Positions 44,775 to 56,655 of a stretch of 64,000 nt of DNA are shown here, piece by piece. Below the pieces are notes generated by a model, which was not told the DNA's origin, ran no database searches, and saw only the letters and a list, made by a program, of their open reading frames with translations. The translations under genes and the position numbers were made by a program. Each line of letters opens with the position of its first letter. The stretch's first letter is position 1. The stretch is from Coenobita brevimanus (taxonomy: Eukaryota; Arthropoda; Malacostraca; Decapoda; Coenobitidae): NCBI GenBank assembly GCA_032717465.1, contig CM064681.1, positions 11,742,235-11,806,234 on the forward strand. Direction: 5' to 3'.

Positions 44775-44815
44775 TCCACTGAAGAGGGCGACAGTTGTCG
44801 CCGAAACTGTTTGGA
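44775..44815 (+). ncRNA. Hammerhead-ribozyme-like core downstream of the Penelope ORF
   Basis: TCCA (44775-44778), CTGAAGA (44779-44785), a GGCGAC/GTCGCC stem (44787-44792 with 44797-44802), GAAAC (44803-44807), GTT (44809-44811) and TGGA (44812-44815) occur in order. This follows the type I hammerhead plan: stem I TCCA/TGGA, CUGANGA core, stem II, GAAA, then NUH. Penelope-like elements are known to carry minimal hammerheads with very short stem III. Weak points: position 7 is A rather than U, one unpaired G sits before stem II, stem III would be 2 bp with a 1-nt loop, and the site is GUU. It could work only as a dimer, or be a fossil. Confidence 0.5.
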
Positions 44816-44854
44816 ATACATATTTTTTCGTCTGCCAGTGTGGGTTTTTGTATC

Positions 44855-45440
44855 CAACCGTCACAACTGCTGCCACCATCACTACCACAATACCAGCACC
44901 ATACTCAGATCATTATCAGTACCACCACCATCACCACACCCAGAAAAACTACCGGCATATCAATGACAATACCACCACCACCACACGTACATCACAGTCA
45001 TCACCACCACAACGAGAAAGGGAAGAGAGGAATACAAATTGTACAGAAGCGAGAGAGAAAAAAAAAACGGGAGAAGGAAGGGAGAGAGGGAAAGTAGAGG
45101 GATGGGGAGAGGGAAGAGGGAAAGGGAGGGGTTGAGAGAGAGCAGAGGGGTGAGGGAGAAACGGAAAATAGACAGACATTGAGAGGGAAGGGGCAAAAAG
45201 GGAGAGGGAGAGATGGAAATGGAAAAGAGGGAGGGGGAGACGGAATAGGGGAAAAGGAGAGACGATGATGGAGTGGGAAGATGATTGAAAACAAGAAGTG
45301 GAGAAAGGGAGGTGATGAAAAGGAGAAGGGGATAAACAATGGATTGGGAAGAGGAAGAAGGGAGGGAATAGAGAAAGGAAATAGCCAGCCTGGTGTCAAG
45401 GAAGCAACGAGTACAAGTGTCATGCTGTCATAATAACCAC
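44855..45440. repeat. Trinucleotide-rich patch then purine tract
   Basis: CACCAT/CCACCA words to about 45015, then plus-strand purines with GAGAGGGAAAG motifs to about 45390. Confidence 0.8.
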
Positions 45441-45447
45441 AACACTC

Positions 45448-45453
<6 letters not shown>

Positions 45454-45479
<26 letters not shown>

Positions 45480-45565
45480 AAGGAACCACTTACCACTTTC
45501 AGTTCAGAAGTGGCCTCGCGGCTTAAGGGTTAACCTGTATCCACAAACTTAAACACTCATTACTC

Positions 45566-45599
<34 letters not shown>

Positions 45600-45682
45600 G
45601 AACCACTTACCACTTTCAGTTCAGAAGTGGCCTCGCGGCTTAAGGGTTAACCTGTATCCACAAACTTAAACACTCATTACTC

Positions 45683-45714
<32 letters not shown>
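45454..45714. repeat. 117-bp tandem duplication including (CT)n
   Basis: AAGGAACCACTTACCACTTT starts at 45480 and again at 45597. Both copies run through GGCCTCGCGGCTTAAGGGTT and CACTCATTACTCACC into (CT)n and appear identical. A diverged inverted relative lies at 41868-41957. Confidence 0.94.
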
Positions 45715-45717
<3 letters not shown>

Positions 45718-46000
45718 ATCTGGTTAAGTCTGTATTTTTTTATGTTATCTCTCCCATCTCTCCCCTCTTCCTTCCCCTCTGAGGCACTTTCCTCCCTCTC
45801 ACTCTCCCTCCCTCCCTCATCCATCTGTGCCACGCCTCCGCACCTCCCTCACCCATCTTCCCTCACTCCCTTCTTTCTCTCCCTTACCACATCATCCTTT
45901 CCTTCCTCTATCTCAATATTCTGCTTTTCTTTCTCCTTTCCTCCTTTTCTTTGCCTGATCTGCATTCTTCACTCTCTCTCTCTCCCCTCATGACACAAAG
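45715..46000. repeat. Pyrimidine-rich tract
   Basis: CTCCCTCC and TTCCTCT motifs; minor (CT)n at 45971-45984. Confidence 0.82.
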
Positions 46001-46375
46001 CAGGTTAGGTAACATGAGCTAACACACAAACCGACCCACAAAAAAAGATGAAATAAAAAAGAAAAACTCGCCAATCCTCTCCTAAGACCGAATTCACAAA
46101 AGTTCTCAACTAATTCTTATGATAAACAAATCCCAATAACACTAAAATATTGGCAGAGATTATATCGCTTGCTCGTATTTTCACGCTGATATTCCCTTTA
46201 TTTATTTCTTTATTTTTTTCTGTGTTCAGCAGCTGCAATAATTAAGATAAACGCAATAACAAAGGCAACTTGGACTCAACAAACTTTATGAATACGGCCA
46301 AACCTGGTGTTCAGTCTTTGCCTCCCAATTGTACACTTTCTCACCAAAACTATTTACATTACTGCCTTTTGTACA
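46001..46375. other. No feature recognised
   Basis: AT-rich unique sequence. Confidence 0.5.
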
Positions 46376-46377
46376 TC

Positions 46378-47245
46378 ACCCCCTCCCCCACCCCCACACC
46401 TTCCCTTACCCTCCACCCCCACCCCCACACCTTCCCTTACCCTCCACCCCCACCCCCACACCTTCCCTTACCCTACACCCCCACCCCCACACCTTCCCTT
46501 ATCCTACACCACCACCCCCACACCTTCCCTTACCCTCCACCCCCACCCCCACACCTTCCCTTACCCTACACCCCCACACCTTCCCTTACCCTACATCCCC
46601 ACCCCCACACCTTCCCTTACCCTACACCCCCACCCTCACACCTTCCCTTACCCTACACCCCCACCCCCACACCATCCCTTACCCTACACCCCCACCCCCA
46701 CGCCTTCCCTTACCCTCCACCTCCACCCCCACCCCCACGCCTTCCCTTACCCTACACCACCACCCCCACACCTTCCCTTACCTTACACCCCCATCCCCAC
46801 ACCTTCCCTTACCCACCATTCCCACTCCTACACCTTCCCTTACCCTACACCCCCACCCCCACACCTTCCCTTACCCTACACCCCCACCCCCACACCTTCC
46901 CTTACCGACCATTCCCACCCCCACACCTTCCCTTACTCACCATTCTCATCCCCACACCTTCCCTTACCCTCCATCCTCACACCTTCCCTTACCCTACACC
47001 CCCACCCCCACACCTTCCCTTACCCTACACCCCCACACCTTCCCTTACCCTCCACCCCCACCCCCACACCTTCCCTCACCCTCCCACACCTTCCCTTACC
47101 CTACACCCCCACCCCCACACCTTCCCTTACCCTACACTCCCACCCCCACAGCTTCCCTTACCCTACACTCCCACACCCACACCTTCCCTTACCCTACACC
47201 CCCACCCCCACACCTTCCCTTACCGTCCACCCCCACCCTAACCCT
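46378..47245. repeat. Pyrimidine/C-rich minisatellite, about 32-bp unit
   Basis: CACACCTTCCCTTACCCTAC followed by ACCCCCACCCC repeats about 27 times with length changes of 6 bp multiples. All three plus frames stay open for over 300 codons as Pro/His/Leu/Thr repeats because the unit lacks stops. The C-tract strand could form i-motif-like structures and its complement G-rich ones, which is speculative. Confidence 0.93.
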
Positions 47246-47600
47246 CACCCCAAATAGCCTCCTTCCTGCCCACAACCTCAGCCATCCCCTCCCTCTTCTC
47301 GGGTCACTCAGATCTAACCAAACCTAACTTTCATATTTTACACTCCAATTCTCACATTACTTTCCCACATTCCTTCTCTCTCTTACTTTCCATCTACTTT
47401 CCCCTCCTACTCGTTCTCATCCTCATCGCCTCCCCATCATCATCATCATCATCATCCTTTCTCAGCATTTTCCTTCCCTCTCTTTTCACTCTCCTCCCTC
47501 TTCTTACTTTCCTCCATCTTCCCTTCCTCCTCCCTCCCTCCCTTAAGGCATAACAATTTTCGTGTCATGTGTCAAGAACAACATTTGGCTGGTTTGTGGT
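47246..47600. repeat. Pyrimidine-rich sequence with (ATC)n
   Basis: (ATC)n at 47437-47456 within TTCCTC-rich sequence. Confidence 0.75.
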
Positions 47601-47609
47601 GATGTTGTG

Positions 47610-47970
47610 TTGTGGTTGTGGAGGAAACAAGGGGAGGAAAGATTGGGAGAAGGAGGGGAAGGGGAGAGAAAATTGGAGGAAACAAAATATGGAATGACTG
47701 GGAAGGGGAAGGGAAGGGAAGAGATACTTTGATGAAACAAGGGAAGGAGAGACTGAGAGAGGGAACGAAAGAGGAGATAAACAGGAGGGCATAGGAGGAG
47801 GGAAGGGGAGGGGGAAAGGAGGAGGAGGGAAGGGTGTGAAGGGTTTGGGAAGAAGAGAAGAATAAAGAAGTACGGTAAGTAAAGAAGAGAGGCAGAGATA
47901 AAGAAGTACGGTAGGTAAAGAAGAGAGGCAGAGATAAAGAAGTACGGTAAGTAAAGAAGAGAGGCAGAGT
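47610..47970. repeat. Purine tract and 35-36 bp repeat, three copies
   Basis: AAGAAGTACGGTAAGTAAAG plus AAGAGAGGCAGAGAT occurs three times at about 47866-47970. Upstream is GGGAAGG-type purine sequence. Confidence 0.9.
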
Positions 47971-48064
47971 TTGTTTGTAGTTACACCACCATAGTAACAA
48001 CTAAGATTCATATTACACGGGTCAAGAATGTGACTTACGAGGTAAAGTTGGGACAAAGGTCGCA

Positions 48065-48440
48065 TAATAATTCACCGCTTCTACTTGTCACTTTCCTCTA
48101 AGTTGAGAGACACTTGGTATGTCTGTCTGCCCAAAGATACAAAAGTTGGCCAATATTTCACCTCATCTACTTGACACTCTCCTCTGCTGGATAATAGTCC
48201 TAAACTGGAAGAGGCTTAGTGTGTTTCTTTGCCTATAGATGCAGAAGTCTGCCTAATAATTCACATCTACTTGACACTCTCCTCTGCTGGATAATTTTAC
48301 TAAGCTGAGGGAGGCTTGGTATGTTTTTCTACCCACAGATAAAAAAATCTGCCTAATCATCCACCTCATCTACTTGACATTCTCATCCATTTGCTAATAT
48401 TACTAAAATGAGGGAGGCTTTGCATGTTTCTCTATGCATC
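48065..48440. repeat. Diverged tandem repeat of about 105 bp, four copies
   Basis: CATCTACTTGACACTCTCCTCTGCTGGATAAT-like segments at about 48080, 48166, 48266 and 48367 are each followed by an AGGCTT(G/A)GT(A/G)TGTTTCT-like segment and AAG/AAA-TCTGCCTAAT. Confidence 0.82.
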
Positions 48441-48452
48441 AATAATTCTTTG

Positions 48453-49470
<1,018 letters not shown>

Positions 49471-49722
49471 CCAACACACCAGCTTTCTCACAACAAATAA
49501 CAATGGCTGGTATTTTTGTCAAGGAAGGTGTTTGGGCATTATAAGATTTGTCAAGGAAAATGTCAGATATTTGTGTTTTTTCCCAATAAACTTTGACACA
49601 ACAAAAATATTCGAGACAACGTGATGGTAAGAGGCTTGTGAGGGAAGTTCCACACGGCTTTTGAGTCTTTACTGGATGACTTCAAGATTTTGACAAGACT
49701 TAGTGTAAGAGAGGCGAATAAT

Positions 49723-49725
<3 letters not shown>
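49471..49725. other. No feature recognised
   Basis: Unique sequence with inverted AAGGAAG/TTGTCAAGG echoes but no defined element. Confidence 0.4.
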
Positions 49726-49787
<62 letters not shown>

Positions 49788-50290
49788 ACTTACCTTGTTC
49801 TTTATTCAGATTTACGACTCAACATTCCCAGACGCACGAGACGAGGGTATATACTTACAAACACACTTACACCGCACTTATACACTATCTCTACCTACCA
49901 AGCCACCTTATCTACAACACAAACACACTTACACCACACTTATACACTATCTCTACCTACCCAGCCACCTTATCTACAACACAAACACACTTACACCACA
50001 CTTATACACTATCTCTACCTACCCAGCCACCTTATCTACAATACAAACACACTTACACCACACTTATACACTACCTACCCAGCCACCTCATCTACAATAC
50101 AAACACACTTACACCACACTTATACACTATCTCTACCTACCCAGCCACCTTATCTACAATACAAACACACTTACACCACACTTATACACTACCTACCCAG
50201 CCACCTTATCTACAATACAAACACACTTACACCACACTTATACACTACCTACCAAGCCACCTTATCTACAACACAAACACACTTAAGGAC
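49726..50290. repeat. (AC)n and 62/56-bp minisatellite, about 7 copies
   Basis: (AC)n at 49726-49786. From 49858, AAACACACTTACACCACACT with TATACACTATCTCTACCTAC and CCAGCCACCTTATCTACAA repeats; units are 62 bp, or 56 bp when ATCTCT is missing. The two lengths alternate in the right half. Confidence 0.92.
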
Positions 50291-50560
50291 AAAAACATAC
50301 CCTACCCATTTTTTTTTAAGTACTTACACTCACTCTTTTAGTACACAAGCATGTTGTCATTCTGCGTGTCTGTCTATCTCTATGCATGTATGTATGTATG
50401 TAACCATATGTGATTTTCCTTCTTTCGTTTTTCTCTTGTATTTTTAGTAATTTGTCTCAAACAATCGAAAATTCTCTGTCTCTCTGTCTGTCTGTCTCTC
50501 TCTCAGCTGAACAAATTACAAGTGTAACAGTAAGGCGGCAAAAAGAAAAGAATGGAGAGT
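50291..50560. other. Unique sequence with short (ATGT)n and (CTGT)n
   Basis: ATGT repeats at 50385-50403 and CTGT/CT repeats at 50475-50505. Nothing else. Confidence 0.6.
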
Positions 50561-51200
50561 TGTGGACAGCTGGGCCATTATTCATGTGAGACGGGGAGGA
50601 GAGAGGAGGAACTGGAAGAAGAGGAGAAGAGTGGAAGAGGAGAGGAGAGGAAGACAAAGATATGAGGAAAATGAAGGAAGAGAGGCAAACCAGAGAGGAA
50701 AGAGATGAGATGAGAAGGGGAAAGAGAGGAAACAGAAGAGAGAAAAATAAATGGGAAGGATCAATGGATGAAAGGAAAAATTATGAAGCAAAGGAAGATG
50801 AGAGAGGAGAAAGAAGAGAAGAGTGGAAGGACGAAAACGAAGGAAGAAATGAAAATGAAGATGAAGGAAATAATATATAGAGATCCAAAGGCCACACAGA
50901 CCTTACTGTCCCTTTTCTGTGGCCTGACCTTAAGATTAACTGACTTACTCTCTGATGGTAAGGATCACAGAAATTTAAGGAAAGACTACTGAAAGGAGAA
51001 GGAAAGGAAGGAAAAGGAGAAAGAAAAGAGGGAACAGTAGAGGTAACAGAGAGAGAGAGAGGAAGTAGGAAAAAGAAAAGAAAACGAAAATTAATAGGAA
51101 GAATGATTATCAATGGAAAAAAGGGAAAATCAATAACAACTGGTAATAGACGAGAAATCACTGAAGAAAAATGACCAGGGAGAGAGGGAAAAAAAATCAA
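50561..51200. repeat. Purine-rich tract
   Basis: GA-rich with an ordinary-complexity gap at 50880-50985. Confidence 0.82.
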
Positions 51201-51227
51201 TGTAAGTTCCGTCCGTTCTCTCAAGTA

Positions 51228-51538
51228 TCTCTTTTTTTTTTCTCTCTCCTCTCATTCCTCCATTCCCTTTCTTAATCTCCTCTCACATTCACCTTCCTCC
51301 CTCACTTTCTCACCTCCTTCTTCTTGCTCATTCTCCTCCCACGTCGCCTTTTGTTTCTTCAATTTCACATCCTCTCCTTTCCTTCCTCATTTTCCCATCA
51401 CCCTCTCTCTCTCTCTCTCACATACGCACACCCACACCCACATTCATCCTCCCCCTCTTCCCCTCTTTCTCCCCTCTCTCTCTTGGTCTCATCTCTACAA
51501 ATTCTTTCCCAATTAAGATAAAGCCATTAGTCCCCTCA

Positions 51539-51588
<50 letters not shown>

Positions 51589-51696
51589 GCCTCTATCTCC
51601 CTCCATCTAAATGCTGTGTTTTCTTCTATTTCGTCTTCCTTGGTTTTTCTGCCTAACCTCGTCGTTCACCTGTTGTTTTAGCCCCTGTGACTGATG

Positions 51697-51760
<64 letters not shown>
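51228..51760. repeat. Pyrimidine tract, (CT)n and (GT)n
   Basis: T9 and TCTC-rich sequence to 51500, (CT)n at 51541-51581 and (GT)n at 51700-51758. Confidence 0.9.
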
Positions 51761-51761
<1 letters not shown>

Positions 51762-51859
51762 TTTTGTGTCAAGTACTAGTGTATTAATATTTGGATAGGA
51801 ACTGTGTAAGGGTAAGCACTTAAAGGATTGATTAATGGTTGGAAAGTGTGATGGATGGA

Positions 51860-52192
51860 CGTAAGGCTGAATGAATGAAGGGAGATGGATATGATGGAGG
51901 GAGGGAGGGGAGGAGTGGGGGAGGAGAGATGGGCGGGGAGGGGGAGGGAAGGAGGGGGTAGGGATGTAGGGAAGGAGCGAGGAAGGGAAGATGGGATGGA
52001 CATTGTTTGCATGAAGGAAGAAGGGAAGGAAGGAGGGCGTGAGGGACGCACCGTGAGGGAGGAAAAGAAGGGACAGAAGGATGCAGCATGTGGGAGGAAA
52101 AGTGGAAGCGAGAGGAGGCGAGAAGAGGAGGTGTGTGAGAGAGAAACGGTATAGAAGGAAGGAATGTATAGGAGGAAAGGAGTAATATCTTC

Positions 52193-52249
<57 letters not shown>
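51860..52249. repeat. Purine tract then (CT)n
   Basis: GGGAGG-rich sequence to about 52180; (CT)n at 52194-52249. Confidence 0.9.
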
Positions 52250-52253
<4 letters not shown>

Positions 52254-52334
52254 CCGTGTGCCTGGCCATTCATCATAAGTGTTTGTGTTGCCTGTTTGTT
52301 ACGAGATTGTTTATTTGTCCTTGTCTGACGCTAT

Positions 52335-52337
<3 letters not shown>

Positions 52338-52407
<70 letters not shown>

Positions 52408-52586
52408 GTTACCAATCTGGTGCTTTTCGTAATCCAATTAAATGCACACTTGCATACATACATAATTTACACACTTGCACGCACACACACACGCACATCA
52501 AAAAGACATGTGCTGCATATTTATTTTTCACATATATGCAGACGCACATATAAAATGCACACGTTTACAATGCATAGTACACCAGT

Positions 52587-52657
<71 letters not shown>

Positions 52658-52679
52658 GTTGATTACTAAAAACATATAT

Positions 52680-52741
<62 letters not shown>
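52338..52741. repeat. (CT)n(CA)n, (CA)n and (GA)n arrays
   Basis: CT 52338-52370 joins CA 52371-52404; CA 52588-52657; GA 52683-52741. The CT/CA block and the CA/GA block are about 300 bp apart. Confidence 0.95.
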
Positions 52742-52744
<3 letters not shown>

Positions 52745-52789
52745 AAAAGGTGGGTGTTGGAGGTGTCGGGTACTGTATTGTCTGTCAGG

Positions 52790-53370
52790 TGTGTGCTGGA
52801 GGGAGAGAATGCAAGGGAACGAGGGAAGGGAAGGGAGACAGGGGGAGTGAGAACGGAGGGAGCATAGAGATAGAGGGGAGGGGGAGAGATAGAGGGGGAG
52901 GGGGGAGGGAGGGTAAGGAGGAGAAAGGGGAAGGAGAGGGAGGTGAGGGAAGGGCTGGGAGGAAGGAAGGAGGAAGAGAACGAAGAGAGGATGAAGAGAC
53001 GGGAAAGAATAATTACGTGGTGGAGAGAATGCGAGGAAGAGAGTGGAGGGAAGAGAGATAGGATGGAGAGAAAAGGGGATGAAAGGTAGGGGGGAAAACA
53101 AGGAGAATGGAGAGGAAAGAGAGGAGAGTGAGGAGGAAGTGATAAGTACTGAGAGAGAAAAGGGAAGAGAAGAGGGGGAAGAAGCAGGAAAGGAGAGAAG
53201 AGGGACAGAGAGGAGATGGAAGGAAAGAGAGGGAGGAGGACGGGGGGAGAGGAAGACGGGAGAGAGGAAGGAGGAAGTTCAAGAGGAGGAGGAAGGAAAG
53301 ATGTAAGAAGAAGCATGACAAGAGGGATAAAAGGGGAAGGAGGAGGGGAGGAGGGAGAGGCATAATGAGG
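52790..53370. repeat. Purine-rich tract (about 0.6 kb)
   Basis: Nearly pure A and G on the plus strand. Confidence 0.88.
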
Positions 53371-53422
53371 GGAAAGGTGAATGTGTTACCTGTATGTTTA
53401 GTGTCACTGAGGGGAAACCAGA

Positions 53423-53424
<2 letters not shown>

Positions 53425-53469
<45 letters not shown>

Positions 53470-53600
53470 CGCTATTCTGTCGTCTGTGTCCTATTTTAAG
53501 ATAATCCCTCAGCTTTCTTTCTCCCTCCCTCCACCCTCTTCATTCAGGCGTGCTTCCTTCCTTCCTTCCTGTCTTCGTTATCATCTCTTCCTTGTACAGC
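53425..53600. repeat. (TG)n and short pyrimidine stretch
   Basis: (TG)n at 53425-53467, then CTTCC repeats before the TIR element. Confidence 0.9.
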
Positions 53601-54275
53601 TGGCCGCACTCCCGCGAGGGCCACAGCGTTGTCAACGCTGGCCAAGATATTGACTCTGAAACACTAGTAGAGAGATGCGTTCGAAGCATCCACAGCCAGT
53701 AAGAGAGAGTCGTACAGAGAGAGTTTGGGGGGGGAGGAAGGGGGTTTGAGGAGAGTGGGGGGATACCTATGCACGAGAGGTGAGGGATGACGTCTGAAAC
53801 AGATGAGTGGAAGGCTGGAAGCTATATATAATAAAAATCTACAATACCTGGTAACAAATCATATATATTTTAATACCTTTATTGTCAAGTTATTACCGCT
53901 GTGAAAAGTGGCACAGTTAATGCTTGGAAACCATAAAGCATAATGCTATTGAATATAGCAAATGTGAATCCTTAATACTGCATGCGGTAATTGCTGACAC
54001 CCCTAGCACACACCTCCGTATCCTCCTTATCAAGCGTTTCCTAACACCCGACAACAAACACCGCATTTAGGGATGCTGTATCACTCTTTTACCTTACTAT
54101 TTTTTATACATTCTGATTAATGATACTAAACGCTAAATGCTATAGTCAGATTTTGCTAAGTAAAAATTTACATAGTACGAGATAGGCAAAGAGGCACGGA
54201 CACGATGGCAACAGATGGTTGTTTGTAAAAATGAAATTATGGGCGTCTTGACCAATGAGACTTTAAACAATTTGT

Positions 54276-54324
<49 letters not shown>

Positions 54325-54327
54325 CTT

Positions 54328-54401
<74 letters not shown>

Positions 54402-54995
54402 ATCTGCTATCATGTGAAGGTCAATGGGAGCCCTGATAACTCCACGATGCGATGACGCAACGATGCGATTTTAAACTGCTTGTTACGTAACGCTAGATAT
54501 GGGCGATGTTGATATGTGCCAGTGGTGTCAGCAGCTGCCACATTCCGGATGAAGTTACTTACATTTGTTACATGTGATTAATAAACAGCATTCTGAGTCA
54601 TTATTTTCAGGCAGTTTTTGTCTGTGTTTTACAGCGTCCATTGCTTGGAAACGACAACAAAATAAAATACGATTAAAGTCTATAATTATGAATCTTGATC
54701 GGTTGTCTTTGTTTTGCAGTATAATATTTAAAGTTGATCTTTTTACTTTTAATGATGGCAAAAGTAACACCGAAAAAAAAAAAAAAAAATTCTTTTAATA
54801 AATATTACACTTTTCTGTCGCCTCAACAATCGTCATATCTCGCCTCTCGTGTACAGGCACCCACCTACCCACCTCAAACCCGCTCCCTCCCTCAGTCCTG
54901 TGAATGCTTCGATCAGAGCTCACTACTAATGATTCGCGGTTACTATCTCGGCCAGCGTTGCCAACACTAAGGTGGCCCTCGCGGGAGTGCGGCCA
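53601..54995. mobile_element. 1.4-kb DNA element with long (about 190-bp) terminal inverted repeats
   Basis: The first 24 bp (53601-53624, starting TGGCCGCACTCCCGCGAG) are identical to the reverse complement of 54995-54972. Homology continues inward with substitutions and indels: CAACGCTGGCC, GAGATA, CTAGTAG/TTAGTAG, TCGAAGCAT, and CACGAGAGG(T/C)GAG at 53774 against 54853. TGTACA lies 2 bp outside each end (53593-53598 and 54998-55003), a possible 6-bp duplication but palindromic. Each end can fold: AGCGTTG-T-CAACGCT inside TGGCC/GGCCA. The interior has (CT)n(TA)n at 54280-54398 and no transposase. I cannot assign a superfamily. Confidence 0.72.
54276..54398. repeat. (CT)n(TA)n compound microsatellite inside the TIR element
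   Basis: About 84 bp of CT with CGCTCTTG interruptions runs into about 36 bp of TA. Confidence 0.95.
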
Positions 54996-56655
54996 AATGT
55001 ACATCAAGTCCTCTTTTTCTGGTGGTTTCCCTCGCATGTTGCGTTAAGAAAAACTCTTGTACGAGATCCAGGAGCTTTTGGTCCCAACAGCTTTCTTGGC
55101 TATTTATATCTAGAGTATTCCAATTTATATTTGTATTGAAGTCCCCAGTTAGTATAATTCTTTCCGATTTCTCTTCCATTTTATGTGGCAATGATCTTAC
55201 ACTCTGAATTGTACTCTCTGCCAGGTCCTCATATTCGTCTCCTTCCCATGTGTTTGATCTGGGTGGCATGTACAAATTGGCTACAATTACTTTACCTTCA
55301 GATGTGTTGATCTCTAATGCAATCAGTTCTACTTGTGATGGTATATCTAGTTTTATTTCCTTGACTTTTAGATTTTTCTTAGTTAATATTATAATTCCTC
55401 CTCCTTTTTTTAAATATCTGTCTCTTCTCCATATATTGTATTCCTCTAAGTTTAGTATGTCATTTGATATCCTTGGTGTTAATTTTGTTTCAGTTAGGCA
55501 TATTATTTGTGGTTCATTTTCTCTGACATAATCATTCATCTCTAGTAATTTAGATACCATTCCATCCACATTAGAGTACATCAACTTTATCATCTTGTTT
55601 ATATACTTGTCATGACATGGTTCTACTACCTTCCTGCTTTTTCTTCCATCCAGTTTGTGTACCACTTTCGTACCTGCAATCCTATTACTTTGTAAAAAAA
55701 ATTTCTTCTTCTCCTCTTCTGATCTTCCCTCATTTTTTGTTTTTGCTTCTTCCCTTTTCTCTTTCAGTAATTCCAGTTCCTCTTGTGTTAGGCATCTTTT
55801 TATCCATACATTTTTGAACTCCTCTTTTTCCTTAAGATTCTTTGCATTTTTTAGTATCTCTTCCACAGTGTTTACACTCTGGAAAGTCACATTTAAAGGT
55901 CTTGTCTTGCTTTTCTCGTATTTCCCTAACCTTTTGTGTTCCTCTATGTCTTTACTACAGATTTCCTCTGATACTTCTTTCAGTAAGCTCATTACATTTG
56001 CCATCTCCTTTTTGTCTCTTGTGATCTTGTTTTTAACTTCATCCTCTTCTATACCAGTGATTACTATTGATTTGTTTATCTCTACTGAATCTCTGACTAA
56101 CTTTGGATTGTTTTGGATTATTCTTTTCACCTCCTTTTTAATGCTTTTTTCCTCCACCCTTGTTTCTAAGTCTTTCTTTACTTTCACCATTTCAGCATAC
56201 GTGGTTTCTACATCATTTTTGTAGCTTTGCACAGCTTCATTCACTTGTGTTATCTTCTCCTCAATATCACTGCACTGGTCAATAAGACTGCTAACTTGCC
56301 TAATTGTCTCTGTGTCATTTTTGAACTCTTCCATAACACTCTCGTGATTGACTACTGTACTTGCCATTTCACTCATTTTCTTCCTAAGTGTACTCAATTC
56401 CACTGTTAGTTCACTGATGGTTGTGTCTTTCTTATTGGCCTCCCTTCCTAGTTTTTCTATTTCTTCCTTTTGCAAGTGCATCTGCTTCTTTATTTCATCA
56501 ATTTCATTTTTGAAAGCCATTTCTAGTTTGTTTACACGTTCAACCAGTCTATTGTGAGTCTCTACTTCAACCAGTTCTTGGTAGAAATCATCATTTTGCT
56601 TTTTACCTTTATCCCTTTTCTTTTCCAAATTTGTTTTACTGAAGTATGTATCCAT
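54996..56655 (-). pseudogene. CR1/L2-type retrotransposon ORF: coiled coil plus EEP endonuclease, 3'-incomplete
   Basis: From ATG at 56655 the minus frame is open for about 550 codons to the TIR element. Residues about 1-330 are highly charged with heptad-like stretches (LVERVNKLEMAFKNEIDEIKKQM, LSTLRKKMSEM), a coiled-coil ORF1-like part with a VVITGIEEDE-type segment (IVITGIEED). From about 355 comes an EEP endonuclease: KLMYSNVDGMVSK, IICLTETKL, GGGIIILTK, VANLYMPPRS, ILTGDFNTNINW, DLVQEFFLTQHARETTRKRGLD. The C-terminal SDH motif and the reverse transcriptase are missing. The endonuclease nicks target DNA; the N-terminal part probably binds element RNA. No internal stop is present. Clade assignment is tentative. 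Confidence 0.8.

Noticed and set aside
46270..47327. Three overlapping frames of over 300 codons, Pro/His/Thr/Leu-rich
   Set aside because: All three frames are open because the C-rich repeat contains no stops, which is not a coding signature.
55655..56224. 189-codon plus-strand frame
   Set aside because: Antisense shadow of the coiled-coil plus endonuclease ORF.
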